Assembly (NCBI GenBank): GCA_020722685.1
Contig: DYKH01000092.1
Location: 6,979-21,764 of the forward strand
Source: Caldithrix sp.
Lineage (GTDB): Bacteria > KSB1 > UBA2214 > DYKH01
Direction of reading: 5' to 3'
Length of the DNA stretch: 14,786 nt
Made by a program: the position numbers and the translations under genes. Positions 7,070-13,804 of the stretch are shown here, piece after piece (position 1 is the first letter of the stretch; each line of letters begins with the position of its first letter). Below the pieces are notes generated by a model. It was not told the DNA's origin, did no database searches, and saw nothing but the letters and a program-made list of their open reading frames with translations.

Positions 7070-7711
7070 ATGGAAAATCAAGTTGTCAGTCTACCTCGAA
7101 TCAACGAACCGGCCCCGGATTTCACCGCCAAAACCACCCACGGAACCATCAAGCTATCGGATTACAAGGGAAAGTGGGTCGTGCTCTTTTCCCATCCGGC
7201 GGATTTTACTCCGGTCTGCACCACCGAGTTCATGGCGTTTGCCAAGAAAGCTCCGGAATTCGAGCAGATCAACACACAAGTCATCGGCCTCAGCATCGAC
7301 AGCGTCTTCTCTCATTTGGCCTGGGTGCGCAACATCGAGCAGAATTTTGGCGTCAAGATTCCCTTCCCGATCATCGCCGACTTGGATATGAAAGTCGCCA
7401 AGCTGTACGGGATGATTCATCCCAGCGCTTCGGACACCTCTGCGGTGCGCGCCGTCTTTGTCATCGATGACAAGGGCATATTGCGGGCAATGGTCTACTA
7501 CCCGCTTTCCAATGGCCGCAGCATTGATGAGATTTTCCGCGTGGTGACGGCGCTGCAAACCTCGGACAAATTCGATGTAGCCACCCCGGAGAATTGGCAG
7601 CCCGGTCAGAAAGTGATCGTGCCGCCTCCGCAAACGCAGGAAGCCGCCGAGAAACGTGCCGGTGAAGGCTACGATTACACCGACTGGTACTTTAGCAAGA
7701 AAACCATTTAG
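7070..7711 (+). CDS. peroxiredoxin, AhpC/TSA Prx6-type, single cysteine
   Basis: The 213-residue protein shows the peroxiredoxin active site PADFTPVCTTEF, with P43, T47 and peroxidatic C50, and the conserved R127 (SAVRAVFVIDD). Length and the long C-terminal arm (PENWQPGQKVIVPPP...) fit the Prx6/archaeal-like subfamily that reduces H2O2 and organic peroxides. C50 is the only cysteine. Many relatives end with a C-x-DW-x-x-C-type motif carrying the extra cysteines; here the tail reads GYDYTDWYFSKK, with Tyr and Ser there. It should therefore work as a 1-Cys enzyme needing an external thiol reductant. A strong AAAGGAGG (7055-7062) sits 7 nt before the ATG. The gene ends 15 nt before a good terminator and appears monocistronic. 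The location is expected to be cytoplasmic, since there is no signal peptide. Confidence 0.93.
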   Translation: MENQVVSLPRINEPAPDFTAKTTHGTIKLSDYKGKWVVLFSHPADFTPVCTTEFMAFAKKAPEFEQINTQVIGLSIDSVFSHLAWVRNIEQNFGVKIPFPIIADLDMKVAKLYGMIHPSASDTSAVRAVFVIDDKGILRAMVYYPLSNGRSIDEIFRVVTALQTSDKFDVATPENWQPGQKVIVPPPQTQEAAEKRAGEGYDYTDWYFSKKTI

Positions 7712-7726
7712 TTTTCTGCAAAGGGA

Positions 7727-7761
7727 AAAAGGCCGCGTCCGTAAGTTGGTCGCGGCCTTTT
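7727..7761 (+). terminator. rho-independent terminator of the peroxiredoxin gene
   Basis: Arms AAAAGGCCGCG (7727-7737) and CGCGGCCTTTT (7751-7761) form an 11-bp perfect stem, GC-rich at its core and A/T at the base, with a 13-nt loop. The arm ends in TTTT. Being A-flanked on the other side, it may also act on the - strand, which would end transcripts of the URO-D gene arriving from 7984. Confidence 0.82.
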
Positions 7762-7832
7762 GATTTGCATGGTCTCTGAGAGCGAGGTTTTGCTTCACTA
7801 TACTTGTTAAGGGTAAGAATTGCACCCTTTTT

Positions 7833-7904
7833 GTCATTCCTGAGCATGCAGGAATCTCCTTGTGAACAGGTGGTTAGGAGATGCCTGTATTCACAGGCAT
7901 GACA
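7833..7904. repeat. REP-like pair of hairpins with inverted outer ends
   Basis: Two hairpins are nested between inverted ends (GTCAT at 7833-7837, ATGAC at 7899-7903). The left one has ATTCCTG and CAGGAAT (7836-7842, 7849-7855) around a 6-nt loop. The right one has ATGCCTG and CAGGCAT (7881-7887, 7894-7900) around TATTCA. Inner GGAGAT and ATCTCC segments also pair. This layout is typical of intergenic REP/BIME-like repeats and sits between two convergent genes. The rest of 7762-7983 holds nothing recognised. Confidence 0.6.
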
Positions 7905-7983
7905 TGAAAAAGCGACCCATAACGAGCATATTTACGCAGTGCCTTTTGCACCCGCCACATCCGGGCGTCTCGGCGTGATCCCT

Positions 7984-9117
7984 CTATATTTCTTCCACGA
8001 TCTCGATCATCTTTTCATAATTCTTGAGCGACAAACTGGAAAGCTCTCTTCCGTAGGGGCAAGCACTGGGCATCAGAACAAAGCCTCGTCCATCACCGGC
8101 TGTCCCTTCGTCCAACGCCCGCTTCACCTTTTCGGCAAAGCGGGCGGTCGGCAGGTTTTCAATGTCGCTGACCTCCAGATTGCCGAACAGCACCATTTCT
8201 TTGCCATACCTCTTTCTGACGTATCCAAGCTCAACGTCTCCCTGCGGTGGCGGCTCGATGGGATCGAGAGCATCGGCACCCATGGATACAATGTCATCAA
8301 GAACGGCTCTTACGTTTCCATGACAATGAATGCGGGCATAGCCGCCATAGCGGTGAATGGCTTTTATCATGGGGGCCACATATCGGCAAGCGTATTCGCG
8401 GAATAATCGGGGAGGGAGGTAGGGTGGCGTGGCGTATTCTGGGCCGTAGATGCGCCAAAGCCTGCCGGGCAAAGCTTGGGAGATCGCTTCGGTTTTCGGC
8501 AACAGGTTTTCCGCAAACTTTTCCAACAATTGATGAAATAAGGTGGTCTCGGTGAGAGCGACCACCGTGTATTCGGCCATGTTGAAGAGCGAAGCAGCAA
8601 GACAAAGGGGGTCCGGCGTGTCGATCATCACGATGCCCGTATCGCCGAGAGCCTCTTCTGCGCGTAGAACCGAGGACGTGTCGACCGTATCCCTGGGCTG
8701 AGGTAGAGGAACCGTCATAAATGCCTTCAAGTCATCTACATTTTTGAGCAGATGCTCTTCCGTCCAAACGGTGTTCACATCCGGGTCGCGGCGAGTGCGG
8801 GAAGTAAGCGTACGACTCCCGGCGCGCACGCGTTGAACGCAATGCCGACTCCCGCCAATGACGGTTATTTCCGTGTCTGAGATTTCTTCGATTGGATCAG
8901 GTAAGACGTTGGTAAAGGCCACGCCGCGCATGACGATGCGGTCGGTTTTTTCCTTAGCCAGGCTTAACAAAGGTTGCCAGGAAGGGTGCGAATAGATATT
9001 CAACGGATCCGGATCGGCAGGGTCCTGGTCTAAGGCGCTGATCTCATAAAATGACACGGCAGGGCGGTCTACGCTTTGGCCTTGCAGCGTGGCCATCAAT
9101 CGCTCACGTCGGGTCAT
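7984..9117 (-). CDS. uroporphyrinogen decarboxylase (URO-D) family protein, probable corrinoid-type methyltransferase
   Basis: The 377-residue protein starts MTRRERLMATLQGQSVDRPAV, the standard opening of URO-D superfamily proteins. It contains IHCHGNVRAVLDDIVSMGADALDPIEPP (residues 263-290), the FGNLEVSDIENLP stretch and FVLMPSACPYGRELS (347-359). H264, H266 and C353 lie where MtaA/MtbA/CmuA-type methyltransferases carry the zinc ligands that bind a thiol acceptor (usually H-x-C...C), so a methyltransferase role is more likely than heme synthesis. True HemE has no such metal site. The methyl donor cannot be named; no corrinoid protein gene is visible here. The start ATG overlaps the TGA of the upstream DUF1801 gene by 4 nt (9114-9117), implying translational coupling. 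The 3' end faces the peroxiredoxin terminator. Confidence 0.85.
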   Translation of the reverse strand: MTRRERLMATLQGQSVDRPAVSFYEISALDQDPADPDPLNIYSHPSWQPLLSLAKEKTDRIVMRGVAFTNVLPDPIEEISDTEITVIGGSRHCVQRVRAGSRTLTSRTRRDPDVNTVWTEEHLLKNVDDLKAFMTVPLPQPRDTVDTSSVLRAEEALGDTGIVMIDTPDPLCLAASLFNMAEYTVVALTETTLFHQLLEKFAENLLPKTEAISQALPGRLWRIYGPEYATPPYLPPRLFREYACRYVAPMIKAIHRYGGYARIHCHGNVRAVLDDIVSMGADALDPIEPPPQGDVELGYVRKRYGKEMVLFGNLEVSDIENLPTARFAEKVKRALDEGTAGDGRGFVLMPSACPYGRELSSLSLKNYEKMIEIVEEI

Positions 9118-9554
9118 TTTGGAGCCATTCCGCCAAGCTTGGTCACAGACTGCTTGACCAGTTGCTTCAATGTGGACAGATCTATGTCCTCAGTCTTGTT
9201 GATATAAAGACAAGACTTGCCGGTTTTGTATTTCCCCAATTTCTCCATCAATTCGGCATAGCGCTCAAATCCAGGCATGATGTACAGGGTCAAGTTTTGT
9301 TTGCGGGGAGAAAAACCGACTTGAAACCAGTCCCCCTCTCGACCGCTCTTATACTTGTAATGATAGCTGCCAAAGCCCACAATGCTATCTCCCCACATCA
9401 TAGCGGGCGACTTGGTTGCTTCTTGCATGAGCGCCAACAGCGCAAAGCAGTCCTGGCGCCTACTTTCATCGGGGATGCTGTTCAGGAAATCTTGTACGCT
9501 TCGTTCGGTTAGTTTTGTCTTTAGTTCTGCCATTTCCGCCTCGTTCATAATCAT
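9114..9554 (-). CDS. DUF1801 domain protein (YdhG-like)
   Basis: About 146 residues with the DUF1801 signature: SVQDFLNSIPDESRRQDCFALLALMQEATKSPAMMWGDSIVGFGSYHYKY, then GDWFQVGFSPRKQNLTLYIM and LGKYKTGKSCLYINKTEDIDLSTLKQLVKQS. The fold resembles a small SRPBCC/frataxin-like alpha-beta domain, and the molecular role of the family is not established. ATG 9554 is chosen; an ATG at 9548 and a TTG at 9560 are in frame, and none has a clear Shine-Dalgarno. The stop TGA overlaps the ATG of the URO-D gene (ATGA), so the two are co-translated. No biochemical link between the two families is known to me. The upstream 160 nt contain no supportable gene. Confidence 0.85.
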   Translation of the reverse strand: MIMNEAEMAELKTKLTERSVQDFLNSIPDESRRQDCFALLALMQEATKSPAMMWGDSIVGFGSYHYKYKSGREGDWFQVGFSPRKQNLTLYIMPGFERYAELMEKLGKYKTGKSCLYINKTEDIDLSTLKQLVKQSVTKLGGMAPK

Positions 9555-9717
9555 GCCCAATATTTTTTGAACTGCAGGACCTTTTTCCCAAACTCAGTTT
9601 CCCGATCCCCTCTACCACTACCCCTTCCGGCAGATTAGCGAGTTGGTTTGGATCATGGACGAACTGGAATGTGATGTGTAAATTCAATCAATCGTTTGCG
9701 TATCTTTTATTCCACGA

Positions 9718-9741
9718 CCCGAACTGTTGTCGCAGTTCGGG
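9718..9741 (-). terminator. hairpin downstream of hicBA, candidate terminator
   Basis: CCCGAACTG (9718-9726) and CAGTTCGGG (9733-9741) form a 9-bp perfect stem with a 6-nt loop, 12 nt beyond the ancestral hicA stop. No T-run follows on the - strand, so this is a candidate only. Confidence 0.45.
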
Positions 9742-9753
9742 AGGATGCGCTTA

Positions 9754-9946
9754 TCATGCGCTACCTTGTAACATCTTGAGGATGTGCTTCGCTAAAGAGT
9801 CCTTGATCTCGCGATGTCGAGGGACTGGTAGGGACTGGTTGCGACATTTTGGTCTCTGGATTCTGATACCAGTCATGTCGGCCACCGTGACGAATTAAGA
9901 TACAACCCATCTCCTCAATCGCATGGATCAAATCCTTCCGTTTCAT
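9754..9946 (-). pseudogene. hicA: hicA toxin gene frameshifted by a 10-bp tandem duplication
   Basis: The first 39 codons are a clear HicA: MKRKDLIHAIEEMGC, then RHGGRHDWYQNPE, with H24 as the catalytic histidine of this small dsRBD-like mRNA interferase. After QPVP the frame is lost. On the + strand AGGGACTGGT occurs twice in direct succession (9820-9829 and 9830-9839). Removing one copy restores RHREIKDSLAKHILKMLQGSA and a TGA at 9754-9756, a complete 60-residue HicA. As it stands, translation runs out of frame to TAG at 9761-9763, giving 61 residues with an unrelated last third. Its ATG overlaps the hicB stop by 4 nt. The catalytic His is kept but the C-terminal helix is lost, so toxicity is probably abolished. 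Tandem 10-mers can also be lost again by slippage. Confidence 0.85.
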
Positions 9947-10134
9947 GCTACGATCAACTCCCCAACGTGACGGACGGTGGGGAGTCGTCCACCGGTTAGT
10001 TCCTTATATACATCCTTCAGGTTTTCTTTGAGCTCATCAAAAGTCTCACCCTGTGTTCTATAATCTGGAAACTCATCAAGCCAGCCGATGAACATATCAT
10101 CTTCTTGATAGTAAATAAACTTCTTGGTCTCCAT
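9943..10134 (-). CDS. hicB: HicB antitoxin
   Basis: A 63-residue protein: METKKFIYYQEDDMFIGWLDEFPDYRTQGETFDELKENLKDVYKEL, with a short C-terminal LPTVRHVGELIVA. This is the compact HicB partial RNase H-like fold, without the additional C-terminal HTH or ribbon-helix-helix DNA-binding domain of longer HicBs. HicB binds and blocks HicA. The ATG at 10134 is preferred, as homologues begin just before KFIYYQE. The frame is open upstream to a GTG at 10191, but that extension looks unrelated. The order hicB then hicA with an ATGA overlap (9943-9946) is one of the known arrangements. The gene is intact while its toxin partner is frameshifted. Confidence 0.88.
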   Translation of the reverse strand: METKKFIYYQEDDMFIGWLDEFPDYRTQGETFDELKENLKDVYKELTGGRLPTVRHVGELIVA

Positions 10135-10233
10135 GGCGTTTATCCCATTTAGTTGTTGATTGAAGGGTATCTCCTCCCACTCAATCGGCACGCAAAAAGC
10201 GATGTCGACTGGGCGGCCAAGTCGAAGCCGTTG

Positions 10234-10601
10234 CTATGCCTCCCATGGCATAGCTTCCCAATTCAAGAATTGGCAAACAGCATCTTGGGCTATGCTGTAC
10301 GCCTCGCCTCTGCTATTTGCTCGTTTGAACCTCACACTAGCGTCATGAAAGAGTTCTTCCGCTATTTTTAAGAGGGCCCTATTCCTTTTTCCTCGTCTTG
10401 TTCGCATGCACATTCGAGAATAGCGGACAATTGCCTCGCTTTCGTGTTCGTTTTTTCTTTTTCTTGAGCTATTCCGAGTGCTACTTGCAACATGCTTGCC
10501 ACTACAACAGAAAGTCTATGAGTGCGACCGTGAGGGACAAGCCGTTTTAGCATTTCTATCCATACATTGTAAATTTTTGATCCAACCACATCTTTGATCA
10601 T
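10234..10601 (-). pseudogene. hypothetical protein, apparently frameshifted
   Basis: From ATG 10601, preceded by GAGAGG about 8 nt upstream, the frame reads MIKDVVGSKIYNVWIEMLKRL, then RLSVVVASMLQVALGIAQEK and LSAILECACEQDEEKGIGP, and stops at TAA 10368-10370. The overlapping frame shifted by one base continues smoothly as LLKIAEELFHDASVRFKRA, then AYSIAQDAVCQFLNWEAMPWEA to TAG at 10234-10236. A single lost base in the GGGCCC run near 10373-10378 would join them into a helical protein of about 121 residues. I do not recognise the family. Alternatives are a sequencing or assembly error, or two small overlapping genes; the second frame has its own ATG near 10420. It lies between miaB and hicB on the same strand. 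Confidence 0.45.
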
Positions 10602-10666
10602 CCTGTTGACCTCTCTATCTCCTCCCGAACGGGGCTTCAATGCAATTGCAGAGCTTCTTCCTCAAC

Positions 10667-11989
10667 TCACTTTCTTTGCACCTCCACCACTTCCCCCTTG
10701 AGCACATTCGAGGTGGCGTCGGTGATGCGAACATTGAGAAACTGACCTTTGTGATAAGGGCCTTTGGGGAAAATCACCAGCTTGTTGCCGTCATTGCGGC
10801 CCTGAAAGTCGCTGGCGGATTTCTTGGTGCTTTCTTCCTCGACCAAAACTTCCTGAATCTCGCCAATGTGCGCCCGGTTCTTGCGTAGAGAGATCACTTT
10901 TTGCATTTCGTTTAAGCGCACGATTCGCTCGCTCTTAACTTCTTCCGCCACATCATCCGGATATTTTCGTGCGGCGATGGTTCCGGCCCGCTCCGAGTAT
11001 TTGAAGATGAAAGCTGAATCATATTCCACCTGCTGCATCACTTTGATCGTTTCAGCAAAATCTGTTTCTGTCTCCGTCGGAAAGCCGACGATGATGTCCG
11101 TGGTGATGGCCATGTTCGGATAATGTCCACGAATGTCATCGACCAGTCGTAGGTACTCTGCCTGCGTGTAGGTTCGTCGCATCAATTCGAGAATGCGATC
11201 ATTACCGGCTTGCAGCGGCAGATGAATGTGCTTGCAAACCTTGGGATTTTCCGCTACCACGTGCATCAAGCGGTGGGGAAAGTCCTTGGGATGCGGCGAG
11301 GTGAAGCGAATCCGCTCAATGCCTTCCACGGCGCTCACTTTTTCCAAAAGATAGGCGAAATCTTTGCCCTCAAATTTGTAAGAATTGACGTTCTGGCCCA
11401 GGAGCGTGACCTGCCGAAACCCCTCGGCAGCCAACTTTTGGACTTCCTGAACCACGTTCTCGGGGGAGCGGCTGCGCTCCCGGCCGCGAGTGTACGGGAC
11501 GACGCAGAAGGAGCAGAAATTGTCGCAGCCGCGCATAACGGCAATCCAGGCATTGACGCCGCTCTCCCGGCGGGGATAGACGTCGTAATAGGTCTCGAAT
11601 TCGGAAAGGGTGACGTCAAATGCTTTCTGCCCGGTTGATTCCACTTTATGAATGACCTGCGGCAGCCGTTTGTAACTATCCGGGCCGACGATAAAATCCA
11701 CCGGCAGCTTGGGGTCGTCCAGTAATTTTTTGCGGTAGTCGGTGGCCATGCAGCCCAAAACGCCGATTTTGACCGGCTCGCCGTTTTTTTGATGCTTGAT
11801 GCTGTGAATGCGTGAAAACACTTTGCGATTGGCATGTTCGCGCACAGAACAGGTATTGAGCAGCACCACCTCCGCATCGTCCACAGAGTCAGTCAAGACA
11901 TACTCATCATCCTTGAGAATGGATTTGACCAGCTCGGTGTCGTACTCATTCATCTGGCAGCCATAGGTTTCTATGTAGACCCTTTTCAT
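10667..11989 (-). CDS. miaB: tRNA-2-methylthio-N6-dimethylallyladenosine synthase MiaB
   Basis: The 440-residue radical-SAM methylthiotransferase converts i6A37 to ms2i6A37 in tRNAs reading UNN codons. The N-terminal UPF0004 domain has cysteines C11 (YGCQMNEYDTE), C47 (NTCSVRE) and C80 (LGCMA) that hold the auxiliary 4Fe-4S cluster. The radical-SAM domain has CDNFCSFC (C155, C159, C162) followed by VVPYTRGRERSR. The conserved HLPLQAGND and TDIIVGFPTET segments follow. A C-terminal TRAM domain (about 375-440) ends in VLKGEVVEVQRK. The start at 11989 is chosen because MKRVYIETYGCQMN is the canonical MiaB N-terminus. The frame is open for 52 more codons, but that stretch overlaps mtaB out of frame. 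ATG overlaps the mtaB TGA by 4 nt, so MiaB is translationally coupled to MtaB. Length is normal. Confidence 0.96.
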   Translation of the reverse strand: MKRVYIETYGCQMNEYDTELVKSILKDDEYVLTDSVDDAEVVLLNTCSVREHANRKVFSRIHSIKHQKNGEPVKIGVLGCMATDYRKKLLDDPKLPVDFIVGPDSYKRLPQVIHKVESTGQKAFDVTLSEFETYYDVYPRRESGVNAWIAVMRGCDNFCSFCVVPYTRGRERSRSPENVVQEVQKLAAEGFRQVTLLGQNVNSYKFEGKDFAYLLEKVSAVEGIERIRFTSPHPKDFPHRLMHVVAENPKVCKHIHLPLQAGNDRILELMRRTYTQAEYLRLVDDIRGHYPNMAITTDIIVGFPTETETDFAETIKVMQQVEYDSAFIFKYSERAGTIAARKYPDDVAEEVKSERIVRLNEMQKVISLRKNRAHIGEIQEVLVEEESTKKSASDFQGRNDGNKLVIFPKGPYHKGQFLNVRITDATSNVLKGEVVEVQRK

Positions 11990-13284
11990 TGAATCGTCCC
12001 GATGACGGTTTGATTGTCGATCTTCTCTAATCGCACCGGCAAAAACCGGTTGTGCAAATCCTGGTCGGACTTGGCTTTCACGCGAATGTAGGTGTCGGTC
12101 AAACCGCTCCAAAACTCCTTTTTCTTCTGCTCGAACAGCACCCATTCGGTTTGGCCGAGAAAGCGCTCAAAGTAGGTGCGGCGCTTACGGGCGGACAGCT
12201 CGCGCAACCTCTGGCTTCGCCTTTCGATCTCTTCTCTGGGAACTTTCTCCGCGCTTTTTCGGCTGCGAGCAATAGTGCGATCCGAGTAGCTAAAAACGTG
12301 GAAATAAGTAAACGGCAGCTCTCGCAGCAGCTCATAGGTCTGGGCAAAGTCATCGGGGCTTTCTCCCGGGAAACCGACGATCACATCCGTTCCCAGACAA
12401 ACGTCGGGCACTTTCTTTTCTGCCGAGTGGAGGAAATCGATGAACTCTTGGATCGTGTATCTCCGGTTCATTCTTTGTAAGACCGAGTCGCTGCCGCTTT
12501 GCAGCGGGATGTGCAGAAAGCGGCACAGCTTTCTCTGCGCAGCCATCCGATCCAGAATAGTTGCAGGAATAGTGGTTGGCTCGATGCTGGTGATACGGAT
12601 GCGCAACAGTCCGGCGATTTCCTCCAACGCCGCGATGACGTCGGCAATGTTTTTGTCGGCAAAACGATAGGTGCCGACGTTAATGCCGGTCAGCACCAGC
12701 TCCCGATGGCCGGCAGCGACCAACTCGCGCGCTTCGCGCAAAAGGTCATCAAACTCGCGGCTGCGGGCGCGTCCGCGTGCATAAGGTATTTCACAAAAGG
12801 AACAGAAGAAATCGCAGCCATCCTGAATCTTGAGATTGGCGCGCGTATGATGCGGATCGATGCCGGCAAAGGGAATCTTGAAACTCCCCTTTTTAATAAC
12901 GGGAGCGATGACTTGCGGCCGACTGCTATCGATGCCTCGAAGCATTTCAGCCAAGTCCATCTTGACCGCATTGCCGACCACCCACTGCACGCCGGACATT
13001 TCCAGCAGCTTCTCTTGTTGTATCTGCGCCTGACAGCCAACCAAGGCAATTTGAGCTTGGGCATTGAGACGATTGATCTTGTTCACCAATCGCCGCGTGT
13101 CGGCATCGCCGTTTTCAGTCACCGTGCACGTATTGATGACAACAATGTCGGCAGGTTGATCGAATCCGACAACCTGATAGCCTTCGCGCTCGAACCCGCG
13201 CTGAATGAGTGCAGTCTCGGCCTGGTTTAAGCGGCAGCCTAATGTATAGAATGAGACGGTCTTGTTCATCTGTACGCTGTTCAC
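11986..13284 (-). CDS. mtaB: tRNA (N6-threonylcarbamoyladenosine37-C2)-methylthiotransferase MtaB
   Basis: The 432-residue sister of MiaB makes ms2t6A37 in ANN-reading tRNAs. The opening TVSFYTLGCRLNQAETALIQ is diagnostic for MtaB: CRLNQ, where MiaB has CQMNE. Auxiliary-cluster cysteines are C17, C53 (INTCTVTENGDADTRR) and C84 (LVGCQAQ). The radical-SAM triad is in CDFFCSFC (C157, C161, C164), followed by EIPYARGRARSR. HIPLQSGSD, RRYTIQEF and GTDVIVGFPGESPDDF follow, then a C-terminal TRAM-like region. The start is the GTG at 13284 or the ATG at 13269; neither has a strong Shine-Dalgarno, though AAGAAAG lies just before the GTG. A 46-nt gap separates it from the 35-aa gene upstream, and it overlaps miaB by 4 nt, consistent with one operon. 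Confidence 0.95.
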   Translation of the reverse strand: MNSVQMNKTVSFYTLGCRLNQAETALIQRGFEREGYQVVGFDQPADIVVINTCTVTENGDADTRRLVNKINRLNAQAQIALVGCQAQIQQEKLLEMSGVQWVVGNAVKMDLAEMLRGIDSSRPQVIAPVIKKGSFKIPFAGIDPHHTRANLKIQDGCDFFCSFCEIPYARGRARSREFDDLLREARELVAAGHRELVLTGINVGTYRFADKNIADVIAALEEIAGLLRIRITSIEPTTIPATILDRMAAQRKLCRFLHIPLQSGSDSVLQRMNRRYTIQEFIDFLHSAEKKVPDVCLGTDVIVGFPGESPDDFAQTYELLRELPFTYFHVFSYSDRTIARSRKSAEKVPREEIERRSQRLRELSARKRRTYFERFLGQTEWVLFEQKKKEFWSGLTDTYIRVKAKSDQDLHNRFLPVRLEKIDNQTVIGTIQ

Positions 13285-13330
13285 TCTTTCTTAACCGCCT
13301 AAAGATAAAAATTCGTGCGGGAGAAAGCAA

Positions 13331-13438
13331 TCAAAATATGCCTTGAGCAATAAGCACCGCGATAAGGAGCCAGAGCAATCCCTTGATCAAGAAAAAGAGA
13401 AAGCCCACTATTCCAAGCTTTTTGAGCCACGGCCTCAT
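13331..13438 (-). CDS. 35-residue single-pass membrane protein
   Basis: ATG 13438 to TGA 13331 encodes 35 residues: a short basic head (MRPWLKKLG) followed by one long hydrophobic segment (IVGFLFFLI, a single Lys, then LLWLLIAVLIAQ). The ATG overlaps the TGA of the upstream ABM monooxygenase gene as ATGA (13435-13438), the same coupling seen at three other junctions here, which is the main evidence that it is real. Codon use and composition are ordinary for a membrane peptide. It is followed after 46 nt by mtaB. I do not know a named family. It could be an orphan small membrane protein that anchors or modulates a partner. It is shorter than usual gene-calling cut-offs and may be missed in annotations. 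Confidence 0.68.
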   Translation of the reverse strand: MRPWLKKLGIVGFLFFLIKGLLWLLIAVLIAQGIF

Positions 13439-13755
13439 TCGGCAATCACCTCATAGGTGCGAAAAGTGGAGGTCAGCGGCGGCTCTAATCCGGCTTGCTT
13501 AGCGGCTTTCAGATCTTCGAAACCGCGTTGATGACCTTCCAGGAATTCGCCGGATTTGGTCCAGGCCCGGAAAGACTCTTCGTCCCGCCAATTACTCATG
13601 ATCAAATAATCCTGGCCATCTTGGGTCGGACGGAGGACCTGCATGCGAATGAAACCCGGCATGCGGTCGATCGCTTTGGCTCTGGTGGCGAAGAGATGCT
13701 CAAATCTGGACTTGTAGTGCGGCTTGCAGGTGATGTAATTGATGGCTACGAACAT
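13435..13755 (-). CDS. antibiotic biosynthesis monooxygenase (ABM) domain protein, HmoA/IsdG-like
   Basis: The 106-residue protein has the ferredoxin-like ABM fold signature: MFVAINYITCKPHYKSRFE, then MPGFIRMQVLRPTQ, YLIMSNWRDEESFRAWTKSGEF and a C-terminal TSTFRTYEVIAE strand. This dimeric family includes IsdG/HmoA/HmoB heme-degrading monooxygenases and cofactor-free quinol oxygenases. The W/N residues around SNW and the MPGF loop fit the heme-related branch, but substrate cannot be decided from sequence alone. AAGGAGT lies 9 nt before the ATG. The stop overlaps the start of the 35-aa membrane protein by 4 nt. It is the first gene of the likely operon ABM, small protein, mtaB, miaB. A TATAGT inside the end of the neighbouring MITE-like element could supply a -10, but no matching -35 is seen. 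Confidence 0.85.
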   Translation of the reverse strand: MFVAINYITCKPHYKSRFEHLFATRAKAIDRMPGFIRMQVLRPTQDGQDYLIMSNWRDEESFRAWTKSGEFLEGHQRGFEDLKAAKQAGLEPPLTSTFRTYEVIAE

Positions 13756-13804
13756 CGTTTTGTTACTCCTTCTGGTGCAACTTTTATTGTGTCTTTTTCT
13801 CTAA

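Noticed and set aside
9555..9687. Possible small gene on the - strand between hicA and DUF1801 (NLHITFQFVHDPNQLANLP...)
   Set aside because: The text looks protein-like, but there is a stop right before a TTG start, no ribosome site, and the frame runs into the DUF1801 gene.
10233..10273. Two short hairpins (GCTATGCC/GGCATAGC and CCAATTC/GAATTGG)
   Set aside because: They lie within the frameshifted hypothetical gene's coding sequence and have no terminator tail; likely chance palindromes.
10368..10380. Programmed -1 frameshift in the hypothetical gene
   Set aside because: The bases at the junction (A GGG CCC TCT) do not form a good slippery heptamer; slipped tRNAs would mispair. A simple indel is likelier.
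11990..12145. 52-codon N-terminal extension of MiaB
   Set aside because: It overlaps mtaB out of frame; the canonical MiaB start is MKRVYIETYGCQMN at 11989.
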